A stretch of 64,000 nt of DNA, from positions 186,001-250,000 of the forward strand of contig NC_016791.1 of NCBI RefSeq assembly GCF_000244875.1. Reading direction: 5' to 3'. Below are positions 32,283 to 41,674 of the stretch, piece by piece (the first letter of the stretch is position 1; each line of letters starts with the position of its first letter). The stretch comes from Clostridium sp. BNL1100 (GTDB taxonomy: Bacteria; Bacillota; Clostridia; Acetivibrionales; DSM-1351). The translations under genes were made by a program, and so were the position numbers. Under the pieces are notes generated by a model. The model did not search any database. It was not told the DNA's origin and worked only from the letters and a program-made list of their open reading frames with translations.

Positions 32283-33873
32283 TGTATTTTTTTTAATTAA
32301 AGCAAACATAATTAATTCCTGGGGAATAAACAAGGCACTAAAATCAAAATCTGGTGCTGAAAAGGTAAAGACGGCATTGCTGGGTTTACTTATAGTGTAC
32401 GCTTTTTGTATGCTGACTTTCACCATGTTTATGTTATACTACCCTCTGGGTAAGGTTCTTGCGGAGTTGAATTCACTGGAACTGCTTATAGGAAGCTCTA
32501 TTTTGTCAACTACTCTGTTCTCACTTTTTATGAGTATTTACAAAATACCGGGATACCTGTTTTCTTTCAGGGATTTTGATTTACTAATGTCTCTGCCTGT
32601 AAAACCATCGGCAGTACTGGCAAGTAAGATGATTTTTGTTTATCTTTCGAACCTTGCCATAAGTATACTTGCTGGAATTCCTTCATTGGTCATTTACGGA
32701 ATAAACACTCATAGTGGGCCAATATACTATGTTTTTGCTGCCGTAGCAACATTGTTTGTTCCCCTTATTCCAATATCTATAGGTGCTGTTTTAGCTTATA
32801 TACTGGGACGTATATCCTCCAAGTTCAGATCTACTAATGTTTTAATGTTGATAGGAACTTTTGTTATTATTATTGCATTTATGGTTCTGCCCAACATGAT
32901 TACCGGAATTAATCAAGAGCAGGTTCAGAGTGCTATTCCGGCAATATCCGGTGTGACAAAGGTTCTTTTCTGGACTAACCTGTATATTAAAGCTTTAAGC
33001 AACACAAATATTCTGTATCTTGCAGCCTTTTTACTGGTTAGTGCGGCGATTTTTGGAATGTTTATTTTTATATTCTCCAGAGGCTTTAAAACCATAAATT
33101 CCAGAATGTCCGAAAAATACAAGGCATCCAATTACAAGGTCACAACGCTAAAGGCCTCAGGGGTTATGAAAGCGCTGTATATCAAGGAATTGAGATTCTA
33201 TCTGTCTTCATATATATATGTAACCAATACCGCAGTAGGTGTAATAATGATGCTGATTTTTTCCTTGGCAGTTGCTGTTTTTGGTAAGGATAAGGTTGCA
33301 ATGATGTTGGAACTCCCAATGGCCGGTTCGTATATAGCACCGGTGGTTGCTTTGGTTTTTGCATTCTGTATAAGTTTTACATTTGTTACCGCAGCATCAA
33401 TATCTCTTGAGGGAAAAGGCCTTTGGATAATAAAATCTCTTCCTTTAAAAGTAGAAAATATACTTTGGAGTAAAATACTCCTCAATATGACTCTTACTAT
33501 TCCGGCACTCATTATAAATATAGTAATTGTGGCATTTGCCTTTAAAATGAGTGCTGAAACGGTTATTGTTCTGCTTTTATTGTCGTTGCTCTTGTGTATA
33601 GTTTCTCCTGTTATTGGTATTTTGGTAAACCTGTACTTCCCAAAACTTGAGTGGACTTCACAGGTTTCAGTAGTAAAGCAAAGCGCAAGTATTTTCGTGA
33701 CCATGATTATCAACGTTATAATCATGGGAGTTCCGGTAGTTTTGTTTATTCTTTTAAAGCCTTCCAACACCAATCTGTTTATGGAATTGATTTGTGTTGT
33801 TTTGGCCGTATTGGCATTTGTACTTATAAAAGCATTAAGAACGATAGGTGTTAAAAAGTTCAAGGAATTATAA
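32275..33873 (+). CDS. ABC-2 type permease (large, ~12 helices)
   Basis: The 532-aa integral membrane protein has about 12 hydrophobic helices arranged as two similar halves, as in the ABC exporter permeases paired with YxlF-like ATPases. Conserved-looking cytoplasmic motifs include FRDFDLLMSLPVKPSAVLASK and LEGKGLWIIKSLPLK. This LPV/LPL pair recurs in both halves. The ATG overlaps the ATPase gene, so the two form one exporter. The substrate is not evident from context. Confidence 0.88.
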   Translation: MNSVFFLIKANIINSWGINKALKSKSGAEKVKTALLGLLIVYAFCMLTFTMFMLYYPLGKVLAELNSLELLIGSSILSTTLFSLFMSIYKIPGYLFSFRDFDLLMSLPVKPSAVLASKMIFVYLSNLAISILAGIPSLVIYGINTHSGPIYYVFAAVATLFVPLIPISIGAVLAYILGRISSKFRSTNVLMLIGTFVIIIAFMVLPNMITGINQEQVQSAIPAISGVTKVLFWTNLYIKALSNTNILYLAAFLLVSAAIFGMFIFIFSRGFKTINSRMSEKYKASNYKVTTLKASGVMKALYIKELRFYLSSYIYVTNTAVGVIMMLIFSLAVAVFGKDKVAMMLELPMAGSYIAPVVALVFAFCISFTFVTAASISLEGKGLWIIKSLPLKVENILWSKILLNMTLTIPALIINIVIVAFAFKMSAETVIVLLLLSLLLCIVSPVIGILVNLYFPKLEWTSQVSVVKQSASIFVTMIINVIIMGVPVVLFILLKPSNTNLFMELICVVLAVLAFVLIKALRTIGVKKFKEL

Positions 33874-33957
33874 GGGACTGTATATTAGCTGAGAATAAAA
33901 TATTGAGTAAGAGGATTTATAGAAATATGTCCTGTAATATGGATTGGGGGAGTCAGG

Positions 33958-34773
33958 ATGAGCAGTTTTTATGAATTCATTATCTATCTTACTATATACA
34001 GCTTCATAGGATGGGTCTGCGAGGTCATGTACTGCTCCATATTATCTAAACGGGTAGTAAACAGAGGTTTTCTTGCAGGCCCTGTTTGTCCTGTATACGG
34101 CTTTGGTGCTATGCTGGTAATCTATTTGCTGGAACCTGCTCAATCCAGTATACCCGTAATTTTTTTGGCAGGACTTGCACTTACCAGTATACTGGAGTAC
34201 ATAACGGGCTGGCTACTGCAGGTGTTCTTCGGTACAAAATGGTGGGACTATTCAAACAAAAGATTTAATCTCAACGGACGGGTATGCCTGAGAAATTCGG
34301 TTTTGTTCGGAATAATGTGCGTTGTACTGGTCAAGGTTCTGCATCCTGCAATAACCCATGTTGTTTTACTAATCCCTGAAATATGGGTAAGGGTATACGG
34401 GATAGCACTCATTGCAGCATATGCAATTGATATGCTATTTACTGTGAATACTCTGGTGAATCTCAATGAACGGCTTAAAAAGCTGTATGAATTTACTGAG
34501 GACTTGAAAAAGCATGGAGATATACTGGAATGGTTTAATGAGAGGGAACTATTTAAAAGCTTTGAAAAACTTCGGCTTTTAGCTGAGGAAGGCAAAAACG
34601 AGCTGAATGTAATGTTCAGAGAGAAGTTTGAGGCTCTTAGTCAGAAAAGAGGCAGCGGACACCGTTTAATTAAAGCCTTCCCTAATATGAAAAGTGTAAA
34701 ATACGAGGAACAGCTTAACCACCTCAAAGATATGTTAAGGCAACTAAGGGAAAAGGCCGGAGGAAAGCATTAA
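33958..34773 (+). CDS. ABC_trans_CmpB-type membrane protein
   Basis: The 271-aa protein matches the clostridial family called putative ABC transporter permease (PF06541). It has about five or six helices in the first ~165 residues, with YSFIGWVCEVMYCSILSKR, NRGFLAGPVCPVYGFGA and TKWWDYSNKRFNLNGRVCL, then a charged coiled-coil tail (about 170-271). Despite the name it has no ABC signature and its function is unknown. A GGGGAG site precedes the ATG. It is 84 bp beyond the exporter operon. Confidence 0.85.
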   Translation: MSSFYEFIIYLTIYSFIGWVCEVMYCSILSKRVVNRGFLAGPVCPVYGFGAMLVIYLLEPAQSSIPVIFLAGLALTSILEYITGWLLQVFFGTKWWDYSNKRFNLNGRVCLRNSVLFGIMCVVLVKVLHPAITHVVLLIPEIWVRVYGIALIAAYAIDMLFTVNTLVNLNERLKKLYEFTEDLKKHGDILEWFNERELFKSFEKLRLLAEEGKNELNVMFREKFEALSQKRGSGHRLIKAFPNMKSVKYEEQLNHLKDMLRQLREKAGGKH

Positions 34774-34795
34774 TCCTATGCTTCCTAGGCCTTTT
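34751..34795. terminator. Bidirectional terminator overlapping two gene ends
   Basis: AAAAGGCC...AGGAAAGCAT pairs with ATGC-TTCCT...GGCCTTTT. It includes the last codons of the CmpB-like gene and of the minus-strand response regulator, and has A and T runs on each flank. Confidence 0.65.
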
Positions 34796-36389
34796 GAAGC
34801 TTATATTCGGCAAATGATATCCCTGCAACTTTTTTAAAGCACTTTACAAAGTAGTTCGGGTCAGGGATTCCAATCATTTGTGCCAGTTGATATGCCTTTA
34901 AATCCTGTTCTTTTAGTATTGATTTGGCATTATCTATCCTTATCTTTGTCAGGTACTCTGAGAAGGTAATGCCGGTACTTTTTTTAAAAATACGGCTTAA
35001 GTAGCTTGAATTAATATAAAATTTATCTGCAACAACCTTCAATGTAAGGTTATTATCGTTATAGTTTTCATCTATATAATTTTTTATTTCGTCTACAATA
35101 GACTTGCTCTTGTTGTTCAGGGCTTCCGATATAAGGGACGTAGCTTTTTCTATTATACCTAGAATAGTTAATTCTATATCTGTATACTTTTCAAGTTTGA
35201 AAATATCCAGCAAAAAGTCACCCGATAGTGAAAATGTTCCTGCAAAAGGAATCTTCATTTCTGAAAGAAGCTCTTTTATATAGTTACACATATTTATTGA
35301 AAATATCTTTACTGCGTCAAGATTATTTATATTTTCCCTTGTATAATTGTATAAAACCTTTCTGGTAATTTCCAGAGCCTTAGATGTTGCCCCGGACTTT
35401 ATTGCAAGCTTCATGTTATCAGTCAGAGAACTTTGATCAAATGCCGTAGCGTTGTCAAAATCACTCATCTGGGAATCAGCATAAATTATTTCTTCTCCGG
35501 TAATATAACCAAGGTTTAGCGCATTAAGTGCTTGGCGGTAGGACTTATACACATTGTCAAGGGAATGTACCTCAAGGCCTATACCACAGGATACAAAGGC
35601 TGAAAAATGCTCTCTGAAATAAAGAGAGGCATGCTCGGAAACATCGCTTAATGAAATTGACTTATCATTATTCAGTAACACTATATTACTTTGAATGTCT
35701 GTAAAGACATAGGCAAGGCTACTTTTGAAATATAAGTCCCTAATATAGCTGCGACAGTTTTCCAGAAGCATCTGTCTTTCTAGATTGGTATATTTGTTTT
35801 TGTCTATTCCTACATTAATTAATGAAACCTGATACAAATTATAATCAGTATCAAACCTTATATCCATCATCTTAAGTTCATCAGGCTGGAAGGTAAAATT
35901 TCTGTTTAAAACAAGGTCATTAAGAACCTTGTTCTGAAAAACCATGATATTGCTTTGCATATATTGGTGAGACAGTTCCAATCTTCCCAGACGTTCTCTG
36001 GTTGCTCTTATACTGCTTCCCACCTTGGAAAGAACTTCGTATATGGTATCTTTATTAATCGGCTTTAGTATAAAGTCGGATACTCCTATGGAAACCGCAT
36101 TCTGTGCATAAGAAAACTCATCGTGTGCCGTGAGAATAATAATAGAAATATCCGGATGCCTTTCCTTTATATTTTTACTAAGGGTTAATCCGTCCATATA
36201 GGGCATCTGAATATCAGTAATTACAATGTCAGGGGTTAGCTCATCCAGCATGTCAAGGGCTTCAAGTCCGCTGGTGGCATCACCGACAGCTTCCATCCCC
36301 AGCTCATTCCAGTTAATGGACATTTTTAAAAGATCCCTTGTATTGCTTTCATCATCAACTATCATAACTTTCAAAGGTTTATCAATCAT
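34785..36389 (-). CDS. YesN-type response regulator with AraC DNA-binding domain
   Basis: The 534-aa regulator has an N-terminal receiver (about 1-125; phospho-acceptor Asp in DIVITDIQMPYMDG, Lys in FILKPINKD), a long middle region (about 130-420) and a C-terminal AraC double helix-turn-helix (LKVVADKFYINSSYLSRIF, AYQLAQMIGIPDPNYFVKCF). It overlaps the kinase gene by 8 bp and is its cognate partner. Divergence from the sugar ABC operon implies it activates that operon when its substrate is sensed. Confidence 0.94.
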   Translation of the reverse strand: MIDKPLKVMIVDDESNTRDLLKMSINWNELGMEAVGDATSGLEALDMLDELTPDIVITDIQMPYMDGLTLSKNIKERHPDISIIILTAHDEFSYAQNAVSIGVSDFILKPINKDTIYEVLSKVGSSIRATRERLGRLELSHQYMQSNIMVFQNKVLNDLVLNRNFTFQPDELKMMDIRFDTDYNLYQVSLINVGIDKNKYTNLERQMLLENCRSYIRDLYFKSSLAYVFTDIQSNIVLLNNDKSISLSDVSEHASLYFREHFSAFVSCGIGLEVHSLDNVYKSYRQALNALNLGYITGEEIIYADSQMSDFDNATAFDQSSLTDNMKLAIKSGATSKALEITRKVLYNYTRENINNLDAVKIFSINMCNYIKELLSEMKIPFAGTFSLSGDFLLDIFKLEKYTDIELTILGIIEKATSLISEALNNKSKSIVDEIKNYIDENYNDNNLTLKVVADKFYINSSYLSRIFKKSTGITFSEYLTKIRIDNAKSILKEQDLKAYQLAQMIGIPDPNYFVKCFKKVAGISFAEYKLQKA

Positions 36390-38151
36390 CTTTACCCTCC
36401 TCTAAAGGAATTTTCAGTGTTATTTTAGTACCTGAATACTTACTGCTTTCTACCATATATATATCATCGGTGCCATAATGTATCTTTAGACGCTGTATTG
36501 TCCCTCTGAGCCCAAAACTGGCTTGATTTCCTGCAAGATTTTCATCTGAAATACTGTTGATTTCCTGTTCATCCATTCCAATACCATTATCTTCAACGGA
36601 CAATATGAGACAACTTCCATTAATATGTGCTGATGTTTTTATAAACCCGGGTTCACCGCTGGGCCTGATACCGTGATATATACTGTTTTCGACTAATGGC
36701 TGAAGTATATTCTTGAGTATTTTTATTTGGTTTGTATCCGGGGAAATATCGTACTCGTCACTAATCATCTCACCATACCGGAGCTTTTGAAGCAACAGAT
36801 AGTTTTGTATCTGACGCACTTCATTTTCTAGGCTGATAACTTCTGAGCCCTTGCTGAGGCTGATCCTGCAAAAGCTTCCCAGAGCATTGACTGCTTCATA
36901 TACTGTTTGGTTGTTGCCGGATAATGCCAGGTAAGCAATATTATCAAGAGTATTATATAAAAAGTGGGGCTTGATTTGTTCATTCAGAACATCCAGTTCA
37001 AATTTACGCTTTTTCTTTTCTTCATCTAAGAGCTTAATTATTAGATTGTTTATTTCCATAATCATCAGATTGTAATTGTTTTTAAGTTCACCTATTTCAT
37101 CGTTTCCGGTATTATAGCTTACCCTTTTGAAAACCCCATTTGCCACACCCTGCATTGAGTTGATGAGCTTCTTAATGGGCGAGGTTATAAGGTTTGCGGT
37201 AAAAAGTGAAGCTACTATAAATAAAAAGATAGTAATTCCAATAAACAACACATACAGCACGTTCAGTGTCCGAATTGCAGGAGACTTGGAAGAGAGACTG
37301 GTACAGCTTATTATTTTCCAGCCTGTATCAGGCATATCAGACTTGAATACCAGTAATCTTTTGTTGTTAATGGTTATTATATCCTCGTTCGCCAGTATTC
37401 TCCCAAGATATGGATTATACATCTCATAGGCACCATCGTTTTTAATAACCGGATTATTATTTGCATCCAGGATTATAAAGGACGAACCTCCATTTTCACT
37501 GGTTTCATTAATAACGTCTGAGATACTGTCCTGTGATATGTTCAATACCAGTACTCCAATTGGCTTGAGACTGTCAAGGTCATTTAAAACTCTCATTACG
37601 GAAACAAGGTTTTTACCCGAATATGTTTTTAGGGTGTTTTCAGCATTTATAGCTATTTTATACCCGCCGTTGAGCTTTACAAGCTCATCAAACCACGGTG
37701 CCTTTTTAACATCTTCTACACTTGAAACAGTAAGGTATTTATTGGTTCTCAGTCCTGAACCATGTAAATCGTAAAGATAAATTGAATCAATATTCGGAAA
37801 GGTTATGTGAATGTTAAACATAACCTCGTTGGCACTTTTAGACAAGCTGCGAGAAGGTTTATCCGACTCAAGGTATGACCTAATAAGTGAGCTTGTAGTC
37901 ATCATTTTGGAAACGTTATTTGCGTTATCAATCATTGTGTTAATATTTGTACGTATAAGCTCCGTTGTCTCACGGGAACGCTGACGTACCTGACTTAGAG
38001 TTTCGTTTTTTATTACATTGACATAAATAACCGCACTGATTATTACATAAAAAAGCATAAATACCATAAAGATAATAAGCACTTTGCTTCTTATAGAGGT
38101 GTTTAAAAACATGCTTTTAACTGTTTCCATAAAATGCTTTAAATATTTCAT
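36382..38151 (-). CDS. YesM-type sensor histidine kinase
   Basis: The 589-aa kinase has two membrane helices (about 20-40 and 300-320) bounding an extracellular Cache-like sensor, then HAMP (about 320-375). The His_kinase domain follows with the phospho-acceptor in EQIKPHFLYNTLDNIAYL, then a C-terminal ATPase (NSIYHG, VEDNGIGMD, GLRGTIQRL). Such kinases detect oligosaccharides directly or via binding proteins. The ATG at 38151 has CGGAG 8 nt upstream; the longer frame to 38319 lacks a site. It is divergent from the sugar-binding protein gene by 250 bp, a gap containing TTGACA and the palindrome ATAACGTTAT. Confidence 0.93.
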   Translation of the reverse strand: MKYLKHFMETVKSMFLNTSIRSKVLIIFMVFMLFYVIISAVIYVNVIKNETLSQVRQRSRETTELIRTNINTMIDNANNVSKMMTTSSLIRSYLESDKPSRSLSKSANEVMFNIHITFPNIDSIYLYDLHGSGLRTNKYLTVSSVEDVKKAPWFDELVKLNGGYKIAINAENTLKTYSGKNLVSVMRVLNDLDSLKPIGVLVLNISQDSISDVINETSENGGSSFIILDANNNPVIKNDGAYEMYNPYLGRILANEDIITINNKRLLVFKSDMPDTGWKIISCTSLSSKSPAIRTLNVLYVLFIGITIFLFIVASLFTANLITSPIKKLINSMQGVANGVFKRVSYNTGNDEIGELKNNYNLMIMEINNLIIKLLDEEKKKRKFELDVLNEQIKPHFLYNTLDNIAYLALSGNNQTVYEAVNALGSFCRISLSKGSEVISLENEVRQIQNYLLLQKLRYGEMISDEYDISPDTNQIKILKNILQPLVENSIYHGIRPSGEPGFIKTSAHINGSCLILSVEDNGIGMDEQEINSISDENLAGNQASFGLRGTIQRLKIHYGTDDIYMVESSKYSGTKITLKIPLEEGKDD

Positions 38152-38401
38152 ATATAACTCCGTAAAAATGCAAATAATAGTTTCAAATGAGCGTATCAAG
38201 TTATTATACCATACGCAAATTAGAGATTGACATAACGTTATTATGCGTATTGTGCAAATATTTCGGAAATAGGATTGGAGGCGGTTTAAAGCAATTCTAT
38301 GAGTAAAAATAATGCACAATTATAGGTAACCATTTTACGTTTACTTTATGCAACATTACCTATATTATTACCATATCACATTATTTCAAGGAGGAATAAG
38401 G

Positions 38402-39721
38402 ATGAACAAAATGTCAGTGGCAAAAAGAGGAGCAGCATTTATACTGGCGGGAGCATTAACAGTCGGAATAGTGGCATGCGGCAAAAATACAACAGGTAAC
38501 AATGCCACAGGAACAACTAATAATGCAGGTGGAAATAATGCTAAAAATGTTGAACTGAAATTCAGCCATATTTGGGGATCAGCAGCAGACCCGTTTACAC
38601 CCGCGGCTAAGAAAGTTATCGATGACTATCAGACTGCAAACCCAAATGTAAAGATCAAGGTTGATACTAATGAAAATGAAGCATATAAAACAAAGATCAA
38701 AGCAATGGCGGCAGCAAATGAGCTTCCTGATATTTTTTCTACATGGGGCGGCGGTTTCTCAGAGCCATTTGTTAAGTCAAATTCAGTAGTAGCCCTTGAT
38801 GTGACCGAAGATATGAAAAATAAGCTTGTTAACGGTGCATTAACCAATGTGACTTATGATGGAAAGGTTTACGGATTACCATTCTTCCTGTCTTGTGGAG
38901 CATTGTTTATAAATACAGAGCTTTTTGACAAAAATGGTGTCAAGGCTCCTACTACCTGGGAAGAACTTCTTACAGCTGTAAAGACCTTCAAGTCCAAAGG
39001 AATAACTCCTATGGCTGTGTCAGGTAAGGACAAATGGACAATAGCAATGTACTTTGATGTAATGGCATTAAGAGCTGCAGGGCCTGAAAAGGTAACAAAA
39101 ACTCTCACAAAGCAAGGCTCATTCAAGGATCCCGAATTCCTGAATGCAGCTAACAGATTTAAAGAGTTAATTGATGCAGGAGCATTCTCAAAGGGTGCTG
39201 CCGGAGTATCAAATGATGAAGCTGAAGTTCCATTCTTTGAAGGAAAGATACCAATGATGTTTAAAGGTAGCTGGACTGCAGGAAAAGCGGGCTCAAAAGA
39301 TTCAAAAGTTGCAGGAAAAATCAAGGCTATATCCTTCCCGTCAATACCGGGCGGTCTTGGAAATCCAAAGCAGTTTACAGGTGGAGCTGTTGACGCTGTA
39401 ATGGTAAGTGCAAATTCAAAGAACAAAGAAGAAGCACTTAAGTTCCAGAAGTACTTTGCTGAAAATATGTCAAAAGAATCATATCTTTCAGGAGCTTCAA
39501 TGCCAGCATGGAAAACAGATGTTGACACAAGCAAGCTGAATCCTTCACTTGTTGATGTCGTTAATCTTACCAAAGATGCTGAATCATTTACAATCTGGTG
39601 GGATACACTCCTTGCCGGTAAAGATACAGAAACCTACCTGAATTCTTTACAGGAATTGTTTATGGGTTCAAAAACTCCTCAACAGTTTGTTGACAGTTTA
39701 CAAACAATTTATGGTAAATAA
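38402..39721 (+). CDS. Sugar ABC transporter substrate-binding lipoprotein
   Basis: The 439-aa precursor has a lipoprotein signal (ALTVGIVACGK), an Asn/Thr/Gly-rich linker and a family 1 extracellular binding fold (LKFSHIWGSAADPFTPAAKK, LPDIFSTWGGGFSEPFV, GLPFFLSCGALFINTELF). Trp and acidic residues of the cleft fit oligosaccharide binding. AAGGAGG lies 7 nt before ATG 38402. It is the first gene of an operon with two permeases and probably the GH3 enzyme. The ligand is probably a plant-fibre oligosaccharide released outside the cell. Confidence 0.94.
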   Translation: MNKMSVAKRGAAFILAGALTVGIVACGKNTTGNNATGTTNNAGGNNAKNVELKFSHIWGSAADPFTPAAKKVIDDYQTANPNVKIKVDTNENEAYKTKIKAMAAANELPDIFSTWGGGFSEPFVKSNSVVALDVTEDMKNKLVNGALTNVTYDGKVYGLPFFLSCGALFINTELFDKNGVKAPTTWEELLTAVKTFKSKGITPMAVSGKDKWTIAMYFDVMALRAAGPEKVTKTLTKQGSFKDPEFLNAANRFKELIDAGAFSKGAAGVSNDEAEVPFFEGKIPMMFKGSWTAGKAGSKDSKVAGKIKAISFPSIPGGLGNPKQFTGGAVDAVMVSANSKNKEEALKFQKYFAENMSKESYLSGASMPAWKTDVDTSKLNPSLVDVVNLTKDAESFTIWWDTLLAGKDTETYLNSLQELFMGSKTPQQFVDSLQTIYGK

Positions 39722-39746
39722 TCAAAGATAATAAAAGATAATAATA

Positions 39747-39798
39747 GGCGTCCATTTGTTTGCTTAAGTCAACAACACGTGGCAGAAAAATGGACGCC
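39747..39798 (+). promoter_or_regulatory. Intercistronic stem-loop between binding-protein and permease genes
   Basis: GGCGTCCATTT (39747-39757) pairs perfectly with AAATGGACGCC (39788-39798) around a 30-nt loop. No T run follows, so it is not a normal terminator. In other ABC operons such hairpins protect the upstream binding-protein mRNA and set unequal protein amounts. Confidence 0.7.
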
Positions 39799-39846
39799 AA
39801 ACTATATGAACATATTAAATATATTTTATAGAAGGAAGTGAGTTTG

Positions 39847-40728
39847 GTGGATAGAGTTTTAGGCAATAAGAAGGCAATAGTATTTTTCCTGTTTCCGGCT
39901 CTGGTTGTATTTATCGGATTAATAATAATACCTATCGTAATGTCAACGTACTACAGCTTGCAGGAATGGTCGGGATTTGGCAAAGGTACTTTTATAGGTC
40001 TGCAAAACTATAAAGGACTTCTTTCTGATCCAATATTCGTCAAAGCAGCAGTAAATTCATTAATTTTGGCAGTTGCATCAGTATTTATTCAGCTTCCGAT
40101 TTCGTTGCTTTTAGCTCTGACACTTGCAAAAGGTGTTAAGTTTGAAAAGAGCTTAGTAACTATCTACTTTATACCGGTTATTATTTCTACAGTTGTTATC
40201 GGACAGCTATGGATGAAAATATATAACCCTGATTATGGAATTCTTAACTTAGTATTAAAGGCAATAGGTTTGGGGTCTTTTGCATCAGAATGGCTGGGTG
40301 ATCCCAAAAGGGCGTTGGCTGCTACATTTATTCCTATAATATGGCAGTATATCGGATATCATATGCTCTTAATGTATGCAGGTATAAAATCTATTTCCAC
40401 CGATGTTTTCGAAGCGGCAGTAATTGACGGATCTTCTTGGTGGAATACATCTATGAAAATAACAATACCGATGTTGAAGCCTGTATTGAATGTGTCAGTT
40501 ATATTTGCTGTTACAGGCGCACTGAAAGTATTTGATCTTGTATATGTTTTGACAGGCGGAGGGCCTGCACACGCAAGTGAAGTAATAGGCACATATATGG
40601 TAAGTACAATATTTAAAGGTAACCAGTACGGATATGGTAGTGCAATGGCTGTATTTGTAATCCTTGAATGTTTTGCCTTATCCATTCTTGTAAGTCTATT
40701 GTTCAGAGAAAAGGAGGAAGCAAAATGA
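39847..40728 (+). CDS. Sugar ABC transporter permease, MalF type
   Basis: The 293-aa protein has six membrane helices and the cytoplasmic EAA loop (EAAVIDGSSWWNTSMKITIP), which docks the ATPase. It belongs to the carbohydrate uptake-1 family and pairs with the next permease. I favour GTG 39847, 8 nt after GAAGGAAG, over GTG 39838 or TTG 39844. No ATPase gene is in the operon, as is usual for clostridial sugar systems that share one MsmK-like ATPase. Confidence 0.93.
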   Translation: MDRVLGNKKAIVFFLFPALVVFIGLIIIPIVMSTYYSLQEWSGFGKGTFIGLQNYKGLLSDPIFVKAAVNSLILAVASVFIQLPISLLLALTLAKGVKFEKSLVTIYFIPVIISTVVIGQLWMKIYNPDYGILNLVLKAIGLGSFASEWLGDPKRALAATFIPIIWQYIGYHMLLMYAGIKSISTDVFEAAVIDGSSWWNTSMKITIPMLKPVLNVSVIFAVTGALKVFDLVYVLTGGGPAHASEVIGTYMVSTIFKGNQYGYGSAMAVFVILECFALSILVSLLFREKEEAK

Positions 40729-41579
40729 GTGACATAGTTCAGGATAGAAGTTCCGGATTTTCCATATCGAAAATCCTTATGTACGCTGCACTTTTCATAG
40801 TAGCGGTCATTCAGCTGTTTCCTCTATATTGGATGTTCTCTTTCTCATTAAAAGATAATTCTGAAATTTTCGGGGGAAACCCAATAGGACTTCCGGCAAA
40901 ATGGCTGTGGTCAAACTACAGCAATGCTTTATTGCAAGGGAATGTAGGAAGATATTTCATGAACAGTGTAGTTGTAACGGCAGCAACAATTATACTTACA
41001 AGTATAATTGCGGTCATGGCTTCATATGCATTGACCAGAATGGTATTTAAGCTGAGAAAACCCTTAAATTCATTCTTTGTACTTGGATTGACAGTTCCTC
41101 TTCATTCGGCACTTCTTCCTATATTTATAATGCTGAGAAACTTAAAGATGGTTAACTCCTACTGGGCACTGATAGTTCCGTATACTGCATTTGCAATACC
41201 GATGGCATTACTGATTTTCTCAGGATTTATGAGTTCTATTCCTAGAGAAATGGAAGAGGCTGCATGTATTGACGGCTGTAGCATTTATAAAATATTTTTC
41301 TCAATCATACTTCCGCTTATGAGGCCGGCAATTGCAACAGTTACAATCTTTACATTCCTTCAGGCATGGAATGAGCTGATGTATGCGGTAGTGTTTATTA
41401 GCGATGCAAAATACAAGACACTAACTGTCGGTATCCAGTCTCTGGCGGGACAATATACAACGGAGTGGGGACCGATAGGTGCAGGTTTGATGGTCGCCAC
41501 TATCCCAACTCTTATTATATATGCGATAATGAGTAAAAAAGTTCAGGATAGTCTTGTTGTTGGAGCAGTAAAAGGCTAA
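40725..41579 (+). CDS. Sugar ABC transporter permease, MalG type
   Basis: The 284-aa protein has six membrane helices and the EAA motif (EEAACIDGCSIYKIFFSIILP). Its ATG overlaps the stop of the upstream permease by 4 bp behind AAGGAGG, giving tight translational coupling and a 1:1 heterodimer. It completes the importer except for the ATPase. Confidence 0.94.
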   Translation: MSDIVQDRSSGFSISKILMYAALFIVAVIQLFPLYWMFSFSLKDNSEIFGGNPIGLPAKWLWSNYSNALLQGNVGRYFMNSVVVTAATIILTSIIAVMASYALTRMVFKLRKPLNSFFVLGLTVPLHSALLPIFIMLRNLKMVNSYWALIVPYTAFAIPMALLIFSGFMSSIPREMEEAACIDGCSIYKIFFSIILPLMRPAIATVTIFTFLQAWNELMYAVVFISDAKYKTLTVGIQSLAGQYTTEWGPIGAGLMVATIPTLIIYAIMSKKVQDSLVVGAVKG

Positions 41580-41586
41580 AAAGACT

Positions 41587-41615
41587 TTATAATGTCGCTT
41601 AGTATCCTGTATAAT
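41587..41615 (+). promoter_or_regulatory. Possible separate promoter of the GH3 gene
   Basis: TTATAA, 17 bp, then TGTATAAT (-10 at 41610-41615). The -35 is weak, and read-through from the transporter operon is also likely. Confidence 0.35.
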
Positions 41616-41674
41616 GGGATATTAAGGGATGTTATATTATTAATCGCATAAATGCGGATTGTGGAGGTTAGAAA

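Noticed and set aside
38869-39573. 234-aa minus-strand frame opposite the sugar-binding protein
   Set aside because: It is antisense, with no start signal and no recognisable domain.
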